DNA of 64,000 bases from CF-118 sp035689345 (GTDB taxonomy: Bacteria; Chloroflexota; Dormibacteria; Dormibacterales; Dormibacteraceae). The DNA is taken from positions 1-64,000 of the forward strand of contig DASSLR010000091.1 of assembly GCA_035689345.1 (NCBI GenBank). Direction: 5' to 3'. This document shows positions 35,501 to 44,523 of this stretch, in pieces; within the stretch, counting starts at the first letter, position 1, and every line of letters begins with the position of its first letter. Made by a program: the position numbers and the translations under genes. The notes under the pieces were generated by a model. The model ran no database searches. It was not told the origin of the DNA and worked only from the letters and a program-made list of their open reading frames with translations.

Positions 35501-37029
35501 GGCCGGTGCCACTCCCGCCCGTCCGCCTGCAGCAGCTTGGCCGCGCCCGGGGGCCCCCACGTCCCTGCCTCGTAGAACTGGAGCTGCGGGCGGTCGTCGC
35601 GCCAGGCCGCTTCGATCGGGTCGATGAGCGTCCACGCCGCCTCGACCTCGTCGGCCCGCGTGAACAGCGTCGGGTCGCCGATCATGCAGTCGAGCAGCAG
35701 GCGCTCGTACGCCTCGGGGGTCTCGACGAGGAACGACGACGCGTAGTCGAAGTCCATGGTCACGCTGCGCAGCTTGATGCCGGCGCTCGGCACCTTGGCG
35801 CCGAAGCGAAGCGAGATTCCCTCCTCGGGCTGAATCCGCAGGGTGATCGCATTCGGCTCGAGGTCGGCGGCGGCGGCGCGTCCGAACGTGAGGTGCGGCG
35901 GCCTCTTGAACGCGATCCGGATCTCGGTGGCCCGCTTGGGCAGACGCTTGCCGGCGCGGATGTAGAAGGGCACGCCGGCCCAGCGCCAGCTGTCGACGAA
36001 CAGCCGCAGCGCGGCGAAGGTCTCGGTGAGTGAGCCCTGCGCGATCGCGTGCTCCTCGCGGTAGCCGACCACGCGCTCGCCCAGCACCCAGCCCTTCGTG
36101 TACTGGCCACGTACGGTTGCGTGGGCGACCTCGTCCTCGGCAAGCGGACGGATCGCACGCAGCACCTTCACCTTCTCGTCGCGCACAGCGTTGGCGTCGA
36201 AGGCCACCGGCGGCTCCATCGCCGTCAGCGCGAGCAGCTGCAGGGCATGGTTCTGCACGATGTCGCGCAGCGTGCCGGCCTTGTCGTAGTACGCGCCGCG
36301 CATCTCCACGCCAAGCTCTTCCGCGGCGGTGATCTGCACGGAGTCGATGAGGTTCGAGTTCCACACCGGCTCGAAGATCGTGTTCGCAAACCGGAAGGCC
36401 AGGATGTTCTGCACGGTCTCCTTACCGAGGTAGTGGTCGATGCGGTAGACCGAGTCCTCGTGGAAGACGCGCTGCACGATCTTGTTCAGCTCGCGCGCCG
36501 ACTTAAGGTCAGAGCCGAACGGCTTCTCGACGACGATGCGGTGAAAGCCAGGACCGGTCGTCATCGCCGCCGTCTTCAGCTGCTCGACGATGGTCTCGTA
36601 CGTCGGCGGTGGAGTCGCGCAGTAGTAGATGCGGTTGCCCGCCGTGTGACGCGATGAGTCGAGCTCGTCGAGCCGCCTGTGCAGCGCCTTGAAGTCGTCA
36701 GGCTTGCCGAAGTCGACCTTCTGGTAGAAGGCCTCGCTCAGGAACGCGTGGAGCACCGTCTGGTCGATGGGCTGGGTGCGCGAGTGCTGCGAGATCGCGT
36801 CGGCCGCGCGCTTGCGGAAGGCGTCGTCTGAGAGGTCGTCGATCGCGGCGCCCATCACCGCGAAGCCCGCGGGCAGGAGCCGCTGCTTGGCCAGGTTGTA
36901 GACGGCGGGCAGCAGCTTTTTGCTGCTGAGGTCGCCGGTCGCGCCGAAGATGACCATGATCGAGGGGTCGGCGACGCGGTAGTCGTGCAGTCCCTCGGCG
37001 AGTGGATTCGGTTGGGTCGCGGTGCTCAT
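35497..37029 (-). CDS. zwf: glucose-6-phosphate 1-dehydrogenase
   Basis: Oxidises glucose 6-phosphate to 6-phosphogluconolactone with NADP+ or NAD+. 510 residues, full length. It shows the coenzyme loop IFGATGDLSSKKL, the substrate and active-site block RIDHYLGKETVQNILAFRFAN with the catalytic His-rich motif, and VVEKPFGSDL. ATG at 37029 lies 7 nt after the gnd stop. Third metabolic step in operon order after tkt and tal-pgi; OpcA follows directly. Confidence 0.97.
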   Translation of the reverse strand: MSTATQPNPLAEGLHDYRVADPSIMVIFGATGDLSSKKLLPAVYNLAKQRLLPAGFAVMGAAIDDLSDDAFRKRAADAISQHSRTQPIDQTVLHAFLSEAFYQKVDFGKPDDFKALHRRLDELDSSRHTAGNRIYYCATPPPTYETIVEQLKTAAMTTGPGFHRIVVEKPFGSDLKSARELNKIVQRVFHEDSVYRIDHYLGKETVQNILAFRFANTIFEPVWNSNLIDSVQITAAEELGVEMRGAYYDKAGTLRDIVQNHALQLLALTAMEPPVAFDANAVRDEKVKVLRAIRPLAEDEVAHATVRGQYTKGWVLGERVVGYREEHAIAQGSLTETFAALRLFVDSWRWAGVPFYIRAGKRLPKRATEIRIAFKRPPHLTFGRAAAADLEPNAITLRIQPEEGISLRFGAKVPSAGIKLRSVTMDFDYASSFLVETPEAYERLLLDCMIGDPTLFTRADEVEAAWTLIDPIEAAWRDDRPQLQFYEAGTWGPPGAAKLLQADGREWHRP

Positions 37030-37036
37030 GTGCCGG

Positions 37037-37969
37037 CTAGTGTTTCGCCGCCTCTGCCCTGGCGTCGCTGACCACGGCGTGCCCGCCGAACTGGTTGCGC
37101 ATCATGGCCAGCAGGCGGTCGCCGAACGTGTTCTCCATGCGGCTGCGGAATCGCGCGAACAGCGACTCGGCGATGATCGGCACCGGCACCGACTCATCGA
37201 TCGCCGCCTCGACGGTCCAGCGCCCCTCGCCCGTGTCCTCGACCCAGCCCTTGATGGTCGAGAGCTCGGGGTCCTGCGAGAGGCCGCGCGCGATCAAATC
37301 GAGAAGCCACGAGCGGACCACGCTCCCGGTGCGCCACGCCTCGGCGATGGCCTGCATGTTCATGCCGGGGAACGACTTCGACATCTTCATGACCTGGAAG
37401 CCCTCGGCGTAGGCCTGCATGAGCCCGTACTCGACGCCGTTGTGGACCATCTTCACGAAGTGACCCGAGCCCTCGGCGCCAGTGCGCACGAGGCCGCCGT
37501 CGTCCGGTGCCAGGTCCTTCAGCAGCGGAAGGCAGTGGTCGTAGATCTCCTGCTCGGCGCCGACCATGAGGCAGTAGCCGTACTCGAGGCCCCAGATGCC
37601 GCCTGACGTGCCCGCGTCCATGTAGTGCATGCCCTTCGCCTTGACGCGGGCCGCGTCCTGGAGCGCCAGCTTCCAGTTGGTGTTGCCGCCGTCGATGACG
37701 ATGTCACCGGGCTCGCCGAGCGCCACCAGCCTGTCGATGGTCTGCGTGGTCGGATCGCCCGCCGGGACCATGATCCACATGACCCTCGGCTTCGACTGGA
37801 AGGCCTTGACGAAGTCCTCGAGCGTGTTCGCGCCGACGGCGCCCTGCGCCACGTGCGCCTTCACCGCGTCCGCCGACTGGTCGAAGGCGATCATCCTGTG
37901 GCCGCGCTTCACCAGGCGCAGCACCATGTTGCCGCCCATGCGGCCCAGTCCGACCATGCCCATCTCCAT
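37037..37969 (-). CDS. gnd: 6-phosphogluconate dehydrogenase (decarboxylating, short form)
   Basis: Converts 6-phosphogluconate to ribulose 5-phosphate and CO2. 310 residues, which is the short GndA/YqeC-type rather than the long 470-residue form. These are often NAD+-dependent. GLGRMGGNM is the dinucleotide loop, DAGTSGGIWGLEYG the substrate signature and HFVKMVHNGVEYG the catalytic Lys region. An AGGGAGGG stretch about 9 nt before the ATG decides the start. Located between tal-pgi and zwf. Confidence 0.95.
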   Translation of the reverse strand: MEMGMVGLGRMGGNMVLRLVKRGHRMIAFDQSADAVKAHVAQGAVGANTLEDFVKAFQSKPRVMWIMVPAGDPTTQTIDRLVALGEPGDIVIDGGNTNWKLALQDAARVKAKGMHYMDAGTSGGIWGLEYGYCLMVGAEQEIYDHCLPLLKDLAPDDGGLVRTGAEGSGHFVKMVHNGVEYGLMQAYAEGFQVMKMSKSFPGMNMQAIAEAWRTGSVVRSWLLDLIARGLSQDPELSTIKGWVEDTGEGRWTVEAAIDESVPVPIIAESLFARFRSRMENTFGDRLLAMMRNQFGGHAVVSDARAEAAKH

Positions 37970-37996
37970 GGCTGCTGCCCTCCCTGACCAGTTGAG

Positions 37997-40765
37997 CTAG
38001 ACGGCGGACTTCACGGCCGCGGCCAGCGCCCTCCACCCCGCCGCAGCGTTGCGGCCGAGGGTGACGCGCAGGACCGGCAGACGCCGGGAGCTCAGCGACT
38101 GCAGGTCGCCGAGCGACTGGGCCTGCTTGAGGATCGAGAAGCTGTACGGCTGCCCGGGGATCGCCACGTCCTTGGCGTCGTCCTGCACGATCTGCAGGAA
38201 CAGGCCGGTGCGCGGACCGCCCTTGTGCAGCTGACCCGTGGAGTGCAGGAACCGCGGGCCGTATCCGGCCGTGGTCGCGATGTGCGCGGCGTCGCGCACC
38301 GAGGTGCGGATGGTGCTGATCGCCGCCTCCGACCCGGGGGTGCGCGTGGTGTACGCCATGATCGCGAAGTAGGCGCCCTTCCTGGCCTTGGCCAGCAGGC
38401 TCTTGATCCCCGCCTTCGACTTCGACGCGGGCACAGAGTCGGCCGGCGGCAGCTTGCCGCGCGACTTGAACGAGGCCAGCACCTTCTTCGTGTTGTCCTT
38501 CGACTCCTGCACGTTGGGCTGGTCGAACGCGTCGATGCGCAGGATCGCGCCCGCGATCGCGGTGGCGATCTCCCAGCGCAGGAACTCGCCGCCGAGGTCG
38601 AGCTTGTCGCGCAGGGTGAGGGTCACCACCGGCTGGCCGGCCTTCTCCAGCGCCTGGACCGCGCGGTGGGGCGCGTCGCCGTCCATCCGGATGTAGGCGA
38701 AGAGCCGGTCGTCTCCGTACACGGCAGGCTTGCCGACGGGCTCGCCCTCGACAGGCACGATGCCCTTGCCCTCTTTGCCTGTGCTCTCGGCGATGAGCTG
38801 CTCGACCCAGTAACCGAACGTCGCCACCTTGGGCGACGCGATGAGCGTGACCTTGTTGCGACCGCGCGTCGCCAGCTCGCCCATGACCGCGCCGAGCCAC
38901 ACGCCGGGATTCTTGTCCGCGGGCACCGAATCCGCGCACGAATGCGCCATCTCGACCGCACGCTCGAGCATCTCCTCGACGTCGACGCCGATGAGCGCGC
39001 CGGGCACGAGCCCGAAGTAGCTGAGCGCCGAGTAGCGGCCGCCGATGTCGGGCGGGTTGCGGAAGACCCAGCGGAAGCCGTGCTCCTTGGCGAGCTTCTC
39101 CAGCGAGGTTCCAGGGTCGGTGATGGCGGCGAACTGCTTGCCCTTGTGCTTCGTCTGCTCCCAGAAATACGCGAAGTGCGAGAGGGTCTCGGTCGTCTCG
39201 CCTGACTTCGACGCGACTATGAACAGCGTCTTCGCGATGCGGATCTTCGCCCGCACTCCGAGGATCGTCGCCGGGTCGGTGGTGTCGAGCACGTGCAGCT
39301 TCGGGTGGCCCTTCGTGGAGCCGAACGTGTTGCGCAGCACGTCGGGGCAGAGGCTCGAGCCGCCCATGCCCAGGAGCACCACGTCGGAGTACGCCTTGGC
39401 GGCGCGGGCCAGGTCGCGGAACTCCTGCACGTGCTCGAGCATCTGCTCGGCGACGTTGAGCCAGCCCAGTCGATCGCGAATCTCGTCGCGCTTGGCCGGA
39501 TCGCTCGACCACAGCGTCGAGTCCTTGGCCCAGAGGCGTCGCGGAGCGTCGTCCTTCTGCAGCGCGGCAAGCCGCGAATCGACAGCGGGCTGCAGCTTGG
39601 CCAGCGAGTACCACTGCCGCGGGCCCTTGCCCGCGCGGATCTTCTGGCTCTCGGTATTGAGCGTTGCGAGCAGCGAGTCGAACGACTTGGTGAACGCCTC
39701 GACGCCTTCGACCTCGAGCTCTCGCGTCACCTGGTCGAGGTCCACTCCCACCTCCGCCAGCTGCTTCAGCTGACGCCTGGCAAGGTCGACGTTGTCGTCC
39801 AGGCTGCGGCGCACCTCACCGTGCTCGCGGAAGGCGGCCAGCGTTGCGGGCGGAATCGTGTCCACGGTGTCGGGGCCGATGAGCTCCTCGACGTAGTAGG
39901 TGTCGGGGTAGCGCGGGTCCTTGGTCGAGGTGCTGGCCCACAGGCAGCGCTGCGTGCGCGCCCCGGCCCGGTGCAGCTTCTCCCAACGCGCGCCGCTGAA
40001 GTGCTTCTTGTAGTGCTCGTACGCCATCTTGGAGTTGGCGATCGCGGCCTTGCCATAGAGGCGTTCGAGGTTCCGCTTCTGGGCGGGCTCGGTCGCCTGC
40101 TCGACCTTCTCGGCCAGCAGCTTGTCGGCCTTGGTGTCGACGCGGCTGACGAAGAAGCTCGCGACGCTCGCGACCTTGCTCACGTCACCGCCGTCCTGGT
40201 GCAGCTTCTCCAGGCCGCTGAGATACGCGTCCACGACCTCGTCGTAGCGATCCACGGAGAAGATCAGCGTGATGTTGATGTTGTTGCCTTTCGAGATCTG
40301 GTCGTAGATCGCGGGAAGCCCTTCCTTGGTGGCGGGGATCTTCACCATCACGTTCGGCCGGCGGCAGCGGTCGTGCAGATACTCGGCGAACTTGATCGTC
40401 TGCTTCGTGCTGTTGGCGATCGTGGGGCCCACCTCGATGCTGACGAAGCCGTCCTTGCCCTTGGTCTTGTCGTAGACGGGCCGGAACACGTCGGCCGCGG
40501 CCTGCACGTCCTCGACCATCAGGTCCCACAGCATGTCCTCGGGCTTGGTCTTCGCCCGTACCAGCTGGACCATCGCCTCGTCGTAGTCGGTGGAACCGCT
40601 GACCGCCTTCTCGAAGATCGTGGGGTTGGACGTGACGCCCGTCAGGCCCTCGTCGCGCAGGCGCGTGAGCTCACCCGAGGTGATCAGCTGGCGCCGGATG
40701 TTGTCCAGCCACAGCGACTGGCCCTGGCGCTTGAGCTCCTTGATCGCGCTTGGCGTGGTTGCCAT
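37997..40765 (-). CDS. tal-pgi: bifunctional transaldolase / glucose-6-phosphate isomerase
   Basis: A 922-residue fusion. Residues 1-370 are transaldolase: GLTGVTSNPTIFEKAV, NVMVKIPATKEGLPAI with the Schiff-base Lys, and NITLIFSVDRY. From about 385 to the end is phosphoglucose isomerase: LLGMGGSSLCPDVL, VASKSGETTET, GGRYSALSYFGLVP and a C-terminal HSTGQLHKGG with the catalytic His/Lys region. Tal-Pgi fusions are known in cyanobacteria and some Terrabacteria. Fusion links fructose 6-phosphate release by transaldolase to glucose 6-phosphate formation, which favours recycling through Zwf. The ATG lies 1 nt past the tkt stop. Confidence 0.95.
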   Translation of the reverse strand: MATTPSAIKELKRQGQSLWLDNIRRQLITSGELTRLRDEGLTGVTSNPTIFEKAVSGSTDYDEAMVQLVRAKTKPEDMLWDLMVEDVQAAADVFRPVYDKTKGKDGFVSIEVGPTIANSTKQTIKFAEYLHDRCRRPNVMVKIPATKEGLPAIYDQISKGNNINITLIFSVDRYDEVVDAYLSGLEKLHQDGGDVSKVASVASFFVSRVDTKADKLLAEKVEQATEPAQKRNLERLYGKAAIANSKMAYEHYKKHFSGARWEKLHRAGARTQRCLWASTSTKDPRYPDTYYVEELIGPDTVDTIPPATLAAFREHGEVRRSLDDNVDLARRQLKQLAEVGVDLDQVTRELEVEGVEAFTKSFDSLLATLNTESQKIRAGKGPRQWYSLAKLQPAVDSRLAALQKDDAPRRLWAKDSTLWSSDPAKRDEIRDRLGWLNVAEQMLEHVQEFRDLARAAKAYSDVVLLGMGGSSLCPDVLRNTFGSTKGHPKLHVLDTTDPATILGVRAKIRIAKTLFIVASKSGETTETLSHFAYFWEQTKHKGKQFAAITDPGTSLEKLAKEHGFRWVFRNPPDIGGRYSALSYFGLVPGALIGVDVEEMLERAVEMAHSCADSVPADKNPGVWLGAVMGELATRGRNKVTLIASPKVATFGYWVEQLIAESTGKEGKGIVPVEGEPVGKPAVYGDDRLFAYIRMDGDAPHRAVQALEKAGQPVVTLTLRDKLDLGGEFLRWEIATAIAGAILRIDAFDQPNVQESKDNTKKVLASFKSRGKLPPADSVPASKSKAGIKSLLAKARKGAYFAIMAYTTRTPGSEAAISTIRTSVRDAAHIATTAGYGPRFLHSTGQLHKGGPRTGLFLQIVQDDAKDVAIPGQPYSFSILKQAQSLGDLQSLSSRRLPVLRVTLGRNAAAGWRALAAAVKSAV

Positions 40766-40766
40766 G

Positions 40767-42647
40767 TCAGCGCCTCGCCGCGAGCTTGGTCGCGGCGGCG
40801 ACGATCTGCTTGGGGCCGATGCCCGCGGCGTTCATCAGCTCCTCCGGCTTGCCGGAAGTGGGCAGGCCCTTGACCGCGAGATGGGCGATGTGCAGGCCAC
40901 CGTCGGCCGCGAAGGCCTCCATGACGGCGGCGCCCAGGCCCCCCTCGGGGTAGTGGTCCTCGACGATGACGAACCTGCCTTTGGTGACGCGCGCCGCCTC
41001 GCGCAGCGTCTTCACGTCGACCGGCTTGACCGAGTAGAGGTCGATGACCCGTGCGGCGATCTTCTTCTTGGCGAGCGCGTCCGCCGCGGCCAGGCAGTTG
41101 TGCAGCGTGACGCCGGCGCCGATCAGGGTCACGCGATCCTTCGGGCTCTGGCGTACGACCTTCGCGCCGCCGATCTTGAACGCTTCGTTAGGCCCGTAGA
41201 TGGTCGGGTACGCGCCGCGGGTGGTGCGCATGTACACGATGCCGTTCGTGTCGGCCATCAACCGCGTGAGCTTCGCCGTCTGGTTGGGGTCGCTCGGGTA
41301 CAGCACGGTCGAGCTGTGGATCGCGCGCATCGACGCGAGGTCCTCGAGCGCCATCTGCGACGGTCCGTCCTGGCCGATCTCCACTCCCGCGTGTGACCCG
41401 GTCAGCCGGATGTTGGCCTGCGAGATGCCGGCCATGCGGATGAAGTCGTACGCGCGGCTGAAGAAGGCGGCGAACGTCGACGCGAACGGCTTGTAACCGC
41501 GCACGCTCATGCCGACGGCGGTCGCGACGAGCTGCTGCTCGGCGATGTAGATCTCGAAGAACCGGTCCTTGTGGGCCTTGGCGAACTCGTCAGCGTGGGT
41601 CGAGTTGGAGACCTCGCCGTCCATCGCCACCACCTCGGGAATGGCCGCCAGCGCGAGCAGCGCGTCCCCGTAGGCCTTCCGGGTCGCCACCTTGTCGTCC
41701 TTCTTGTAGACAGGCAGGGACACCGACGCCTTGGCGGACGAGCCGTCCTTGCGCAGGTGCGCGGGCGTACCCCGCTCCGGCCGCGCGGTCTTGATCTTCA
41801 GGTTGCGGATACCGCCGAGCTCCTTGATGGCCCGCTCCGCCATATCCGGCGGGAGCGCCTTGCCGTGCCACCCATCCTTGTTCTCGATCTCGGAGAAGCC
41901 CTTGCCCTTGATCGTCTTGGCGATGATCACCGTTGGGCGCCCGGTGTTGGAAAGCGACGAGCCCATGGCCCGATCGATCGCCGTCATGTCATGGCCGTCG
42001 ATGACGATGGGCGTGCACCCGAATGCCTCCGCGCGACGGCGGTAGAGGTCCGTGTTCCAGCCGTACTCGGTCTCGCCGCGCTGGCCGAGCCGGTTGATGT
42101 CCAGGATCGCGGTGAGGTTGGAGAGCTCGTAGAAGCTCGCCTTGTCCAGCGCTTCCCAGATCGAGCCTTCGGCCAGCTCCGAGTCGCCGCACAGGCACCA
42201 GACGTGGAACGGCAGCTTGTCGAGGTATTTGCCGGTGAGGGCGACGCCAACGGCGATCGGCAGGCCCTGGCCGAGCGACCCGGTGGCCACGTCCACCCAG
42301 GGGATCGCCGGCGTCGGGTGGCCCTGGAGCCGCGAGCCGAACTTGCGGAAGGTCATCATCTCGGCGTCGGTGATGGCGCCGGCGGCCTTGAACATCGCGT
42401 AGCACAGGGGCGACGCGTGGCCCTTGGAATAGATCAGGTGGTCGTTGTTGGGGTCCTTCGGTCGAGCCCAGTCGTACTGCAGGTAGCGGGCGATGAGGAC
42501 GGCGATGAGGTCGGCCGCGGACATCGAGGAGGTCGGGTGGCCGGAGCCGGCGGCCGTGCTGCACCGGATGGAGTCGACCCGGAGCTGCTGGCCCAGCTGA
42601 CGGACGAACTCGAGATCGGTCGTGGACTGCGTCTCACTGACGGCCAT
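40767..42647 (-). CDS. tkt: transketolase
   Basis: A thiamine-diphosphate enzyme that moves two-carbon units between pentose and other sugar phosphates. 626 residues, the compact form closer to animal and archaeal-type transketolases than to the 660-residue E. coli type. Visible are STAAGSGHPTSSMS, SKGHASPLCYAMF, GDSELAEGSIWEA with the ThDP/metal region, YIAEQQLVATAVGMS with the catalytic Glu, and TGSHAGVEIGQDGPSQ. GGGAG 5 nt before the ATG sets the start. It leads the operon, and an inverted repeat lies about 60 bp upstream. Confidence 0.95.
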   Translation of the reverse strand: MAVSETQSTTDLEFVRQLGQQLRVDSIRCSTAAGSGHPTSSMSAADLIAVLIARYLQYDWARPKDPNNDHLIYSKGHASPLCYAMFKAAGAITDAEMMTFRKFGSRLQGHPTPAIPWVDVATGSLGQGLPIAVGVALTGKYLDKLPFHVWCLCGDSELAEGSIWEALDKASFYELSNLTAILDINRLGQRGETEYGWNTDLYRRRAEAFGCTPIVIDGHDMTAIDRAMGSSLSNTGRPTVIIAKTIKGKGFSEIENKDGWHGKALPPDMAERAIKELGGIRNLKIKTARPERGTPAHLRKDGSSAKASVSLPVYKKDDKVATRKAYGDALLALAAIPEVVAMDGEVSNSTHADEFAKAHKDRFFEIYIAEQQLVATAVGMSVRGYKPFASTFAAFFSRAYDFIRMAGISQANIRLTGSHAGVEIGQDGPSQMALEDLASMRAIHSSTVLYPSDPNQTAKLTRLMADTNGIVYMRTTRGAYPTIYGPNEAFKIGGAKVVRQSPKDRVTLIGAGVTLHNCLAAADALAKKKIAARVIDLYSVKPVDVKTLREAARVTKGRFVIVEDHYPEGGLGAAVMEAFAADGGLHIAHLAVKGLPTSGKPEELMNAAGIGPKQIVAAATKLAARR

Positions 42648-42703
42648 GTGACTCCCTTCTTCAAAGAGGTTGGGAGCATCCCGCGGCGGAGGCCTGGCGG
42701 GAT

Positions 42704-42719
42704 CTCAGATTGATCTGAG
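42704..42719. promoter_or_regulatory. inverted repeat upstream of tkt
   Basis: CTCAGATTGATCTGAG: perfect 7-bp arms around 2 nt, between the pepF stop and the tkt start. It could be an operator for the pentose-phosphate operon or the end of the pepF transcript. TAAACT (42725-42730) further upstream, overlapping the pepF stop, is a possible -10. Confidence 0.4.
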
Positions 42720-42726
42720 GTGAAGT

Positions 42727-44517
42727 TTAGGCCGTCGTTGACAAACGCTCGACTTCTCGAACCATTCCGTCCACGATGTCGAGGCCCTTGTCCCAGAAGT
42801 TCGGGTCCGTGATGTCCATGCCGACCCGCTTCACGAGCTCGTCCGGACGGGTCGAGCCGCCCGAGCCCAGGAAGTCCATGTAGGCGTCCACGAACGACGG
42901 GCCCACCTCCAGGTAGCGGCGGTACACCGACAGCGCCAGCAGGTTCCCGAACGCGTAGGCGTAGACGTAGCCCGGCGCGAACAGGAAGTGGCCGACGTAG
43001 CTCCACCAGACCTTGTGCTCGTCGGTCAGCACGAGCCCGTCGCCGAACATCGGCTGGAGCTTGGCCTGGTAGAGGTCGCCGAGCTGGTCGAGCGACAGCT
43101 CGCCCTCGGTCCGGCGCACGGTGTGGCAGGCGTCCTCGAACCGGTTGAAGCTGACCTGCCGGAAGATCGTCGCGAACGCGTCTTCGCACTGCTGGCACAG
43201 GAGCCCCAACCGGACCTTCGGGTCCTTCTCCTCGGCCATGATGCGGTCGAAGGTCAGCGCCTCGCCGAACACCGAGGCGGTCTCCGCCAGGGTAAGCGGC
43301 GGCTGGTAGTCGAACATGTTCTGGCGCATCGCGAGCAGGTCGTGGAGTCCGTGGCCCAGCTCGTGGGCCATGACCAGCGCGTCGCGGAGCTTGCCGCCGA
43401 AGTTCAGCATCACGTAGGGGTGATGCCGAGGCGATACGGGCATGCAGTAAGCGCCGCCCCCTTTGCCCTGCACGACCGGCGCGTCGATCCAGCGGTTGTC
43501 GAAGAACTGAGCGATGAGCTTGCCGACCTTCGGTGAAAAGCGCTCGTAGGAGCCGAGCACCAGCTCCTGGGCGGCCTCGTATGTGAGGTCGCGGGAGGAG
43601 CCCGGCAGCGGCGCGTAGCGATCCCACTCGTGCAGCTCGCCGACGTTCAGCAGCTTCTTCTTGACGCGGTAGTAGCGGACGCAGATCTCGTAGCGGGCGG
43701 TGACCGCCTCCACGAGCGCCTGCACGGCCTCGTCGGACGTCTCGTTGGCGAGGTTGCGCGACGAAACCCACGTCGAGAAATGACGCAGGCGGTCGTCGAT
43801 CGCCTTGTCCTGCAAAGTGACGTTGAAGACGTAGGCGCGCGTGCGGATGTCGCGCCTGAGCGCCTCGGTGACGGCCGCGCTGGCGCGCCGGCGCACCTCG
43901 CGGTCCGGCTCGTAGAGCAGGGTCAGCGCTTCCTCCAGACCGACGTCCTTGCCGTCGATCTCCATGCGGATGCCGGCGCACAGCTCCTCGAACAACCGCA
44001 CCCACGCCGCGTTGCCGACGGGGCTGAAGTCCGTGAGCACCCGCTCCTCTGGCTCGGTGAGCTGGTGCGGCCGGAACTTGCGCGCCTGCTCCACGTGGTG
44101 GCGGTACTTCGCGGCGGCCGGGTCGGCGAAGAGCTTCGCCGCCTGCTCGTCGGTGATGGCGGCGAGCTCGAGCGGAAAGAACACAATGTGGCTGCCGCGT
44201 TCGGCGGCCGCCTCGCGGGCGCGGGCGAGCAGCTTGCCGGCGGCGTGGTCCTGCGTGTTCTGGCTGTGCAGCAGATAGGCGTAGATCTCGGGCTTGACCG
44301 CCTCGAGCTCGTCCGTCTCCAGCGCCGCCATCATGGCGGCGAAATCGGGCGGCGCAAGGGTCGCGACCTTGCCCTTGTACTTCGCTTCAAACGCTTTCGC
44401 CCGCTCGAGTGTTTCCGCGATCGACGCCTCGAACTCGGGGTCGGCGGGTGATGTGAAGAGGTCGGTGAGGTCCCACCGAATTGATTCCGCGCCCGTTGTT
44501 TTCGTTGCTTGAGCCAT
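42727..44517 (-). CDS. pepF: oligoendopeptidase F (M3 metallopeptidase)
   Basis: 596 residues. A cytosolic zinc peptidase that cuts oligopeptides. The M3 signature HELGHGLHDLLAMRQ sits at the expected place, with the third ligand in the TLAETASVFGEAL helix. The N-terminal half is the usual helical lid. TAAGCT lies 8 nt before the ATG, inside the end of the upstream gene, so it may have its own leaderless transcript. The upstream transglutaminase gene ends 6 nt away. Confidence 0.93.
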   Translation of the reverse strand: MAQATKTTGAESIRWDLTDLFTSPADPEFEASIAETLERAKAFEAKYKGKVATLAPPDFAAMMAALETDELEAVKPEIYAYLLHSQNTQDHAAGKLLARAREAAAERGSHIVFFPLELAAITDEQAAKLFADPAAAKYRHHVEQARKFRPHQLTEPEERVLTDFSPVGNAAWVRLFEELCAGIRMEIDGKDVGLEEALTLLYEPDREVRRRASAAVTEALRRDIRTRAYVFNVTLQDKAIDDRLRHFSTWVSSRNLANETSDEAVQALVEAVTARYEICVRYYRVKKKLLNVGELHEWDRYAPLPGSSRDLTYEAAQELVLGSYERFSPKVGKLIAQFFDNRWIDAPVVQGKGGGAYCMPVSPRHHPYVMLNFGGKLRDALVMAHELGHGLHDLLAMRQNMFDYQPPLTLAETASVFGEALTFDRIMAEEKDPKVRLGLLCQQCEDAFATIFRQVSFNRFEDACHTVRRTEGELSLDQLGDLYQAKLQPMFGDGLVLTDEHKVWWSYVGHFLFAPGYVYAYAFGNLLALSVYRRYLEVGPSFVDAYMDFLGSGGSTRPDELVKRVGMDITDPNFWDKGLDIVDGMVREVERLSTTA

Positions 44518-44523
44518 CGCGGC

